In this document: one piece after another, positions 11,670 to 15,753 of the stretch
How the letters are laid out: the number at the start of each line of letters is the position of its first letter
Numbering within the stretch: position 1 is the first letter of the stretch
Virus record (IMG/VR): IMGVR_UViG_3300005436_000039
Location: 1 to 23,091 of that record
DNA: 23,091 nt
Source of the DNA: a virus
Strand: one strand, 5' to 3'
Position numbers and translations under genes: made by a program
Notes under the pieces: model-generated
What the model saw: only the letters and a program-made list of their open reading frames with translations
Databases searched by the model: none
What the model was told of the DNA's origin: nothing

Positions 11670-11741
11670 GCCCTGCTAGCTCAATGGCTAGAGCTTCTGT
11701 TTAGTAATCAGATGATCGGGGTTCGACTCCTCGGCGGGGAT
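11670..11741 (+). tRNA. tRNA-Thr(AGT)
   Basis: Anticodon loop TTAGTAA in stem TCTGT/TCAGA (one T-T mismatch), T-arm CGGGG-TTCGACT-CCTCG, acceptor GCCCTGC/GCGGGGA with a G-A mismatch at 1-72. Second A34 tRNA besides Ser(AGA); unusual for threonine in bacteria. Confidence 0.7.
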
Positions 11742-11753
11742 CTTATTAACACC

Positions 11754-11768
11754 CGTGGCTTCGGCCAC
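11754..11768 (+). other. UUCG tetraloop hairpin spacer
   Basis: GTGGC-TTCGG-CCAC type stem capped by a TTCG tetraloop between Thr and Val tRNAs; likely a stabilising spacer or processing element. Confidence 0.4.
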
Positions 11769-11771
11769 TAT

Positions 11772-11843
11772 GCACTCATAGCTCAATGGGAGAGCAACTG
11801 CCCTACAAGCAGAAGGTTCAAGGTTCAAATCCTTGTGGGTGTA
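11772..11843 (+). tRNA. tRNA-Val(TAC), C33
   Basis: Acceptor GCACTCA/TGGGTGT, anticodon arm CTGC-CCTACAA-GCAG, T-arm CAAGG-TTCAAAT-CCTTG. Position 33 is C rather than the near-universal T, so decoding activity is uncertain. Confidence 0.7.
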
Positions 11844-11876
11844 CGAGTCCGGCCCTGCTATATGCTGGTCCGGCAT

Positions 11877-11949
11877 ACCTCTATAGCTCAGTGGATAGAG
11901 CAGCGGGCTACGAACCCGCGTGCCGGGAGTTCGAATCTCTCTAGAGGTG
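11877..11949 (+). tRNA. tRNA-Arg(ACG)
   Basis: Acceptor ACCTCTA/TAGAGGT perfect, anticodon arm GCGGG-CTACGAA-CCCGC, T-arm GGGAG-TTCGAAT-CTCTC. ACG is the standard bacterial A34 arginine anticodon. Confidence 0.9.
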
Positions 11950-11955
11950 CAGAAG

Positions 11956-12010
11956 CTAGGTCCAAGTTCGATAGCTGCTTTAAAAACTTCAAAACTTGGC
12001 ACTTGCCTAG
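11956..12010 (+). ncRNA. Long two-part hairpin between Arg and Gln tRNAs
   Basis: CTAGG (11956-11960) pairs with CCTAG (12006-12010), and CCAAGTT (11962-11968) with AACTTGG (11993-11999), around a 24-base A/T-rich loop. Further downstream GTCGG-GGCA-CCGAC can form a small hairpin. No tRNA signature in the 99 bases between the tRNAs. Confidence 0.4.
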
Positions 12011-12048
12011 GGTGAAGCTGGGTCGGGGCACCGACGCTTTGGTGCAAT

Positions 12049-12119
12049 TCTCCGCTGGTGTAATGGCAGCACGAATGGCTCTGAACCATTCGGTCGGGGT
12101 TCGAATCCTTGGTGGAGAG
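12049..12119 (+). tRNA. tRNA-Gln(CTG)
   Basis: Acceptor TCTCCGC/GTGGAGA, anticodon arm AATGG-CTCTGAA-CCATT, T-loop TTCGAAT. The T1-A72 pair is typical of glutamine tRNAs. Confidence 0.88.
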
Positions 12120-12123
12120 CAAT

Positions 12124-12195
12124 GGGTAGTTAGTTCAATGGCCAGAACCCTTGAATGTGACTCAAGAGAACTAAGTTCAATTCTTAGACTACCCT
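12124..12195 (+). tRNA. tRNA-His(GTG)
   Basis: Acceptor GGGTAGT/ACTACCC perfect, anticodon arm CTTGA-ATGTGAC-TCAAG, T-arm CTAAG-TTCAATT-CTTAG. Base -1 and base 73 are both T, so the usual G-1:C73 identity pair is not encoded. Confidence 0.82.
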
Positions 12196-12197
12196 CC

Positions 12198-12269
12198 GGG
12201 CGGTACGCTACAAGGTGTACATGGGGCCTGTAAAGCCCTCTCAGGCTGGTTCGATTCCAGCACCGACCC
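12198..12269 (+). tRNA. tRNA-Tyr(GTA), short variable loop
   Basis: Anticodon arm GGGC-CTGTAAA-GCCC, T-arm GCTGG-TTCGATT-CCAGC, acceptor GGGCGGT/ACCGACC with one mismatch. The variable loop is 5 bases, whereas bacterial tyrosine tRNAs are normally class II. The D-arm is irregular. Confidence 0.72.
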
Positions 12270-12271
12270 AC

Positions 12272-12346
12272 GGACGTATAGCCCAAATGGTAGGAGGCAA
12301 CTGCCTTAGAAGCAGTTCAGTGTGGGTTCGAATCCCTCTACGTCTA
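12272..12346 (+). tRNA. tRNA-Leu(TAG), short variable loop
   Basis: Acceptor GGACGTA/TACGTCT, anticodon arm ACTGC-CTTAGAA-GCAGT, T-loop TTCGAAT. Anticodon TAG reads CTA-type leucine codons. The variable loop is again 5 bases. Last tRNA; 28 bases later the cysteine-rich genes begin. Confidence 0.78.
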
Positions 12347-12374
12347 CGTAATGTAACCAACCCTTGGAGTGCCA

Positions 12375-12533
12375 ATGGGAAACCATTCTGCACCGCATGA
12401 CTCCGCACATTGCGGAGACGCCAACACCTGTGGCTGTTTTTCCTGTAACTCCTGTGCGGATAACAGAGGCCACTGTGGTAAGATCGGATGGGGCTGTCAC
12501 TTCTACTGCTCCTACCCGGGGCGTGGACAGTGA
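12375..12533 (+). CDS. Cysteine-rich microprotein A
   Basis: 52 residues, first of ten tandem paralogues. GGAG lies five bases before the ATG. Eight cysteines follow the family order: HC-x5-CGC-FS-C-NS-C, then HC-x6-CHFYC near the C-terminus. Histidines next to the last two cysteine groups suggest zinc or another soft metal. It has no signal peptide, so it probably acts in the cytoplasm, where disulfides are unlikely. This copy has the longest N-terminus (MGNHSAPHDSAH) and lacks the HCxxH histidine. The stop overlaps the GTG of the next copy (GTGA). Function unknown. Confidence 0.8.
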   Translation: MGNHSAPHDSAHCGDANTCGCFSCNSCADNRGHCGKIGWGCHFYCSYPGRGQ

Positions 12534-12658
12534 GATGCTATGACAGTGGGTTCTGTGTTTGTACCTGTGGTCCTTGCCTTGATGCTGTCAGGGGCGTTGA
12601 AGACGCCCGCCACTGCTGCGTTCACAAGAACGCCTGTCATAAGGCGTGTGCAATGTGA
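12530..12658 (+). CDS. Cysteine-rich microprotein B
   Basis: 42 residues from a GTG overlapping the stop of copy A by four bases. Pattern: RC-x5-CVCTC-GP-C, then HCCVH and CHKAC. It has one extra cysteine next to the HC motif. A competing ATG frame at 12540 would give a hydrophobic, signal-like peptide, but only this frame preserves the family motif. The stop overlaps the next GTG. Confidence 0.75.
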   Translation: MRCYDSGFCVCTCGPCLDAVRGVEDARHCCVHKNACHKACAM

Positions 12659-12771
12659 GTAAGTGTACAACCTTCGGTTGCTCGTGTTCGTGCAACTGGT
12701 GCAAGTCCGAACAGGACTACGCACACTGCCAGTACCATTCTCAGGGCTGCCATAAGGGGTGCCACTTCTAA
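12655..12771 (+). CDS. Cysteine-rich microprotein C
   Basis: 38 residues from GTG (GTGA overlap): MSKC-x4-CSCSC-NW-C, then HCQYHSQGCHKGC. It is one of the shortest copies and shows the core motif with almost nothing else, so it is a good minimal model of the family. Stop and next start overlap as TAATG. Confidence 0.8.
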   Translation: MSKCTTFGCSCSCNWCKSEQDYAHCQYHSQGCHKGCHF

Positions 12772-12908
12772 TGCCCAAGGATATTGAAGGTTGCCCGAAG
12801 GCACTCGAATGCGAGTGCCGTGCATGTGTCGGCTGTCGAGCCGACTTGACCACCATGGGCCACTGCTGGAATCACAGCAATGGCTGCCATCTAGGATGTG
12901 CCAAGTGA
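12771..12908 (+). CDS. Cysteine-rich microprotein D
   Basis: 45 residues from ATG (TAATG overlap). Pattern: GC-x5-CEC-RA-C-VG-C, then GHCWNHSNGCHLGC. The tail HCxxHSxGCHxxC is nearly the same as in copies C and J, showing shared ancestry although the rest differs. Next gene begins inside its stop (GTGA). Confidence 0.8.
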   Translation: MPKDIEGCPKALECECRACVGCRADLTTMGHCWNHSNGCHLGCAK

Positions 12909-13045
12909 GTCAAAGTATCAAGGGATGTGCAGAGCCCGGACAGTGTGACTGTGACAACTGCTATAACGGGATCTGCAACATGACCGGACCTTCGTGGCAT
13001 TGTAATGACCACGACTCCTACTGTCATATGGGGTGCTCAGGATGA
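12905..13045 (+). CDS. Cysteine-rich microprotein E
   Basis: 46 residues from GTG 12905; the frame is open further upstream to 12791, but that part overlaps copy D and lacks the motif. Pattern: GC-x5-CDC-DN-C, an extra cysteine in GIC, then WHCNDHDSYCHMGC. Stop overlaps the next start as ATGA. Confidence 0.8.
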   Translation: MSQSIKGCAEPGQCDCDNCYNGICNMTGPSWHCNDHDSYCHMGCSG

Positions 13046-13179
13046 GCCACGATCCTAACAACTGTCCCAAGGCAAAGAACTGCTACTGCTCTGGCTGCTT
13101 CACTGGTCAGTGCCGCAGCGGAAACTACATGCACTGTCAGGAGCCCGTCTACCGTGATTGTCATGTGGAGTGTAACTAG
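13042..13179 (+). CDS. Cysteine-rich microprotein F
   Basis: 45 residues from ATG (ATGA overlap). Pattern: NC-x5-CYC-SG-C, an extra cysteine (GQC), then HC-x7-CHVEC. The distance between HC and CH is one residue longer than usual and the HCxxH histidine is missing. TAGTG links it to the next gene. Confidence 0.78.
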   Translation: MSHDPNNCPKAKNCYCSGCFTGQCRSGNYMHCQEPVYRDCHVECN

Positions 13180-13310
13180 TGTGCCAGTGGCAGAATCGAT
13201 GCTTCTGTGATGATTGCCTTGATGATAAGCACACTGTCGGCTGGAACCGACATTGCAATCGTCACTCAAATAACTGCCACATGGAATGTGGCGAGGACTA
13301 TACTCTCTAG
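13179..13310 (+). CDS. Cysteine-rich microprotein G
   Basis: 43 residues from GTG within TAGTG. Pattern: MC-x5-CFC-DD-C, then RHCNRHSNNCHMEC and an acidic tail (GEDYTL). The first cysteine is residue 2, so there is no N-terminal extension. Downstream gap of 8 bases contains the ribosome site for copy H. Confidence 0.78.
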   Translation: MCQWQNRCFCDDCLDDKHTVGWNRHCNRHSNNCHMECGEDYTL

Positions 13311-13318
13311 GAGAGCCC

Positions 13319-13435
13319 ATGGCTAGTTGTTTGCCTTGGACCTGTTTTTGCAACTGCACCACCTGTAAGAAGGGTGAGCATCGGGCTCACACCTTCTGTA
13401 CCCACAATAGCGGATGTCACTGGGAGTGCAACTAA
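13319..13435 (+). CDS. Cysteine-rich microprotein H
   Basis: 38 residues from ATG with AGGAGAG five bases upstream, one of the best ribosome sites in the cassette. Pattern: SC-x4-CFCNC-TT-C, then FCTHNSGCHWEC. Phe replaces the His before the fifth cysteine and the spacing is one residue shorter. TAATG links to the next copy. Confidence 0.8.
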   Translation: MASCLPWTCFCNCTTCKKGEHRAHTFCTHNSGCHWECN

Positions 13436-13575
13436 TGCCTAGAGGATGCCAGTTCGCGAACACCTGCTGGTGCCCGGGAACGGGCCGCTATTGTAGCGAC
13501 TGCCAGAGTACAAACCCCGCGTTTAAGCACTGCTATGACCACTATGAAGGTTGTCACTTGAACTGCACGAGTTAG
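13435..13575 (+). CDS. Cysteine-rich microprotein I
   Basis: 46 residues from ATG (TAATG overlap). Pattern: GC-x5-CWC, a longer insert (PGTGRY), C-SD-C, then KHCYDHYEGCHLNC. The insert is after the CxC pair, showing that this loop tolerates length change. Six bases separate its stop from the next ATG. Confidence 0.8.
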   Translation: MPRGCQFANTCWCPGTGRYCSDCQSTNPAFKHCYDHYEGCHLNCTS

Positions 13576-13581
13576 GTAGAT

Positions 13582-13701
13582 ATGTCAAAGCATTGTGGCA
13601 GAGCACAGAACTGTGACTGCGATGGGTCTTGTATGCAGGGATGCACCACTGTCCACTGCTACAGCCACTCTAGCGGCTGTCACCTGACCTGTGACCCCTA
13701 A
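13582..13701 (+). CDS. Cysteine-rich microprotein J
   Basis: 39 residues, last copy, ATG preceded by TAGGTAGA. Pattern: HC-x5-CDC-DGS-C, an extra cysteine (GC), then VHCYSHSSGCHLTC. The terminator follows 9 bases after the stop, so the cassette ends here. Confidence 0.8.
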   Translation: MSKHCGRAQNCDCDGSCMQGCTTVHCYSHSSGCHLTCDP

Positions 13702-13710
13702 ACAAAAGTA

Positions 13711-13741
13711 AGCCCCCCTCTTTCGAGGGGGGCTATTTTTT
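13711..13741. terminator. Strong intrinsic terminator, bidirectional
   Basis: AGCCCCCCTC-TTTC-GAGGGGGGCT, a perfect 10-bp stem, followed by ATTTTTT on the rightward strand. On the leftward strand a shorter T-run (ACTTTTG) follows. It closes the tRNA/cysteine-rich unit and also faces the end of the leftward late genes, sharing bases with the stop codon at 13740. Confidence 0.9.
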
Positions 13742-13895
13742 ATGCCTTGATTGGACTGCGCACCTGAATTGATCCGGCGATGCTGGATAGAAGGAGCCAC
13801 CCGATGGGTAGCAACGCCAGCTCTGCTGGCAAGACAAGGAACACAGCCAAACTTACGACCATGTTCCAGAACTGAAACACCTGGTTACGGAACAT
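13740..13895 (-). CDS. Small membrane protein (51 aa)
   Basis: Found by hand; starts at ATG 13895, ten bases after the upstream stop. Sequence begins MFRNQVFQFWNMVVSLAVFL and continues hydrophobic (VLPAELALLPIGWLLLSSIA), giving one long or two short membrane helices and a short polar tail. Terminal gene of the late unit and close to the lysis genes, so a lysis accessory or second holin is possible. The ribosome site is weak. Confidence 0.55.
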   Translation of the reverse strand: MFRNQVFQFWNMVVSLAVFLVLPAELALLPIGWLLLSSIAGSIQVRSPIKA

Positions 13896-13905
13896 GGGCT
13901 ACTGC

Positions 13906-14241
13906 TTACAGTAGACCGGCGGTAGAGTTTCCGCCCACCCAGTTCGTTCCGTCGCAGAAGACGTCGAACTGACCAATCTTGCTCGCAGTGATAGCGATTC
14001 CGGTACCACCAGCGGTACCGTTGATAGTTCCACCGGCAGTCTTCAGGGTCATCTGACCAGCGTTGCTGACAGTCTGAATGAAGGTGTACTGGCGTCCCGC
14101 CAGAGCGGCACTGGCCGCTGGCAGGGTAATTACGTAGGCGTTGGTAGGGTCATAGAAAATGACGTAGTCATTCGCAGTGACAGTGTACGCAGCCGTAACA
14201 CCAGTCTTGATCGTAAAATTGATGTCGTCCATACCGGACAT
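13906..14241 (-). CDS. Small virion/tail-fibre-like beta protein
   Basis: 111 residues from ATG 14241 (AAGGAG six bases upstream). The pattern YTVTANDYVIFYDPTNAYVI, then TLPAASAALAGRQYTFIQ, GTING and FDVFCDGTNWVGG matches the beta-sandwich domain often found at the tips of phage tail fibres or on head decorations. Here the domain stands alone, so it may be an accessory tip protein or decoration protein. Its position after the lysis genes is unusual for a structural gene. Confidence 0.6.
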   Translation of the reverse strand: MSGMDDINFTIKTGVTAAYTVTANDYVIFYDPTNAYVITLPAASAALAGRQYTFIQTVSNAGQMTLKTAGGTINGTAGGTGIAITASKIGQFDVFCDGTNWVGGNSTAGLL

Positions 14242-14243
14242 GG

Positions 14244-14420
14244 TTACTCCTTCGGGGTAAGGAAGTTGTGAACAACCGCACCAAGTCCGGCGGATACCGC
14301 CGCTAGCAGGACGGTCTTATTGATGGATGCGCTGGTGTTGAGCACAGCTCCACCAGCAGTAACGAACACGACCAGTGCAGTGAGCAGGTCATGCAGGTTA
14401 GGCTTAGTGAACTTGAACAT
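14244..14420 (-). CDS. Putative holin (two membrane helices)
   Basis: 58 residues found by hand; ATG overlaps the endolysin stop (TAATG). The protein is MFKFTKPNLHDLLTALVVFV then TAGGAVLNTS and a second hydrophobic helix (TVLLAAVSAGLGAVVHNFL), ending in a short charged tail (TPKE). A small two-helix protein coupled directly to the endolysin gene fits a class II holin, which would form membrane holes to release the endolysin. No sequence-specific holin motif is known to me here, so the call rests on topology and position. Confidence 0.65.
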   Translation of the reverse strand: MFKFTKPNLHDLLTALVVFVTAGGAVLNTSASINKTVLLAAVSAGLGAVVHNFLTPKE

Positions 14421-15217
14421 TAGAGCTTCGCCTTCAGGTCAGCTAGCACGTCAGCCGCGATAGCGTTTGGATCGACACCACCGCTAGCGACCTTCGCAGC
14501 AAGGTCGGTTACAGCAGCAAGGATCTTGTCTGCCTTCGCGTTCGCCTGCTCTGCGTTAGTCTCAGCGTTCACAAGACGCTGGCGCATGTCGATTGGATCT
14601 AGGGTCAGGTTTCTCCATGCCCATACATCCACAGCATTCATGTTGTCTCCGTTAATAAGTGAGGCCAGCTCTTCGGCCGTCCCCTTGAACGCGTTAGTGT
14701 CTCGTGGTGATCCCTGGTACTGCCAGATGCGGGGCGTAGCCCCACCGTATGGCAACCATCCGTCTCCGGTGTCTGAATACGGCCCGTAGGACGAAGACAC
14801 GATGACGGCACCAGCGCGCTGCACAGCGCCCAGATCTCCACCGGTTAGCTGCCAGTACCACTTGGGGTAGTACACGCCCCACACACGCCCACCTAGGCCC
14901 TGTAGGGCCTTCATAAACCGTAGGACGAAGTCCACTCCTGGTCTGCTTCCACCCTCAGTCTCCACGTCGAGCATGCACGGGGTGTTCCCGGCAAAGCCGT
15001 GGTACCAAGCTGCCTGAGCCTCTGGCGAGGACTCAGACTTCAGGAAGTGATAGCCGCTGAACGGCACACCAAGTGCCGCAGCCTGCTGTTCAAAGTTGTG
15101 GTACTGCTTATCCATGTAGTAGATTCCCTCAGTGGCCTTAGCCACTACAGCGGGGGTGCCCGCTGGGACCTTGAATCCTACATCGTATCCACTTAGATCA
15201 TTATAGAACAGGGTCAT
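14420..15217 (-). CDS. Endolysin, GH25 muramidase
   Basis: 265 residues. The N-terminal domain (about residues 1-190) is a glycoside hydrolase 25 fold: YNDLSGYDVG with the conserved Asp, VVAKATEGIYY, GYHFLKS and CMLDVETEG with the catalytic Asp84/Glu86 pair, then IWQYQG. It should cut the MurNAc-GlcNAc bond of host peptidoglycan. The C-terminus has a helical, Ala-rich segment (VNAETNAEQANAKADKILAA) likely to mediate oligomerisation rather than wall binding. A separate PGBD-like ORF lies just upstream and may supply wall affinity. No signal peptide, so release depends on a holin. Confidence 0.9.
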   Translation of the reverse strand: MTLFYNDLSGYDVGFKVPAGTPAVVAKATEGIYYMDKQYHNFEQQAAALGVPFSGYHFLKSESSPEAQAAWYHGFAGNTPCMLDVETEGGSRPGVDFVLRFMKALQGLGGRVWGVYYPKWYWQLTGGDLGAVQRAGAVIVSSSYGPYSDTGDGWLPYGGATPRIWQYQGSPRDTNAFKGTAEELASLINGDNMNAVDVWAWRNLTLDPIDMRQRLVNAETNAEQANAKADKILAAVTDLAAKVASGGVDPNAIAADVLADLKAKL

Positions 15218-15458
15218 CGGACTCCATTCCCAGATACTTCAGGCTCTCCTGGTAGCTCATGGAAAGTGCGGGAAGCGCTCGAACCATCCCATCGGACCCA
15301 ATCTGTTCCGCTACCCGAATAGCGTCGCTTCTCAGGCGATTCCTCTCGGACCCAATGAAGTTCACCGAGTGATCTAGCTGTGATCTCGTCAACCATGCCC
15401 GAGGCCGGGAGTCCCCATAGTTGCTGCCACCCTCGGACCCCGCGTACTGTGGTCTCAT
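15201..15458 (-). CDS. Hypothetical protein overlapping PGBD frame
   Basis: 85 residues from ATG 15458, with AGGAG six bases upstream and an ATGA overlap with the stop of the membrane/coiled-coil gene. The C-terminal half (NFIGSERNRLRSDAIRVAEQ, then MVRALPALSMSYQESLKYLG) looks like a real helical protein. The N-terminal half covers the same bases as the PGBD domain in another frame and looks less natural. It may be the true C-terminal part of the PGBD protein reached by a +1 shift, or a separate gene. It overlaps the endolysin start by 17 bases. Confidence 0.55.
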   Translation of the reverse strand: MRPQYAGSEGGSNYGDSRPRAWLTRSQLDHSVNFIGSERNRLRSDAIRVAEQIGSDGMVRALPALSMSYQESLKYLGMESDDPVL

Positions 15459-15567
15459 CTAGTACTCCTGTTCTTGGTAGTTTTAGAATGAGCTGGACTG
15501 TCTCCACTCCATGACCCGTGGCTCCCAGCCACATGTCCTTCTCGAACCAGCTCGGGGTTTGCATCAA
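15214..15567 (-). CDS. Peptidoglycan-binding domain (PGBD1-like) protein
   Basis: 117 residues from ATG 15567 (GAGGAG about seven bases upstream). Residues 10-70 show the PGBD1 pattern: GATGHGVETVQLILKL, TGVLDETTVRGVRGWQQLWG, LPASGMVDEITARSLGEL. Such domains bind peptidoglycan and are common in endolysins. After about residue 75 the frame looks out of register, while the overlapping 85-residue ORF becomes protein-like there. Lies directly upstream of the GH25 gene, so it may target lysis. Its start sits inside the membrane/coiled-coil ORF. Confidence 0.65.
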   Translation of the reverse strand: MMQTPSWFEKDMWLGATGHGVETVQLILKLPRTGVLDETTVRGVRGWQQLWGLPASGMVDEITARSLGELHWVREESPEKRRYSGSGTDWVRWDGSSASRTFHELPGEPEVSGNGVR

Positions 15568-15745
15568 TGATCTCCTCTAGATGACAGATTCTTCGATCCT
15601 TCGCCTCTAGTTCAGCCTGAAGCACTTCGACCAGATCCTTCAGATCTGCGATAGTCTGCTTCTTGACGCTGCTTCGATTGATTGCCAGGGCTGCTCCCAT
15701 AGCAATGATGATAGTTACAATGTCGAGCATACTCTTGCCAAACAC
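15455..15745 (-). CDS. Membrane-anchored coiled-coil protein of lysis region
   Basis: 96 residues from GTG 15745 with AAGGAG four bases upstream. One N-terminal membrane helix (MLDIVTIIIAMGAALAIN) is followed by a coiled coil (TIADLKDLVEVLQAELEAKD), then a polar tail that overlaps the PGBD gene. The topology resembles holin-like or spanin-like accessory proteins in actinophage lysis cassettes. The tail may be an overlapping-frame product with little function. Confidence 0.6.
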   Translation of the reverse strand: MFGKSMLDIVTIIIAMGAALAINRSSVKKQTIADLKDLVEVLQAELEAKDRRICHLEEIIDANPELVREGHVAGSHGSWSGDSPAHSKTTKNRSTR

Positions 15746-15753
15746 GGCACTCC

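Noticed and set aside
11688-12286. Several 130-170 codon ORFs over tRNAs on both strands
   Set aside because: They run through tRNA cloverleaves; coincidental open frames.
10081-12346. CRISPR-like array
   Set aside because: The regular spacing comes from tRNA T-arms (GGTTCGA); there are no identical repeats with unique spacers.
12540-12662. 40-codon ORF with a hydrophobic, signal-like start in the cysteine-rich region
   Set aside because: It is a shadow of copy B in another frame; only the other frame keeps the family motif and the exact overlaps.
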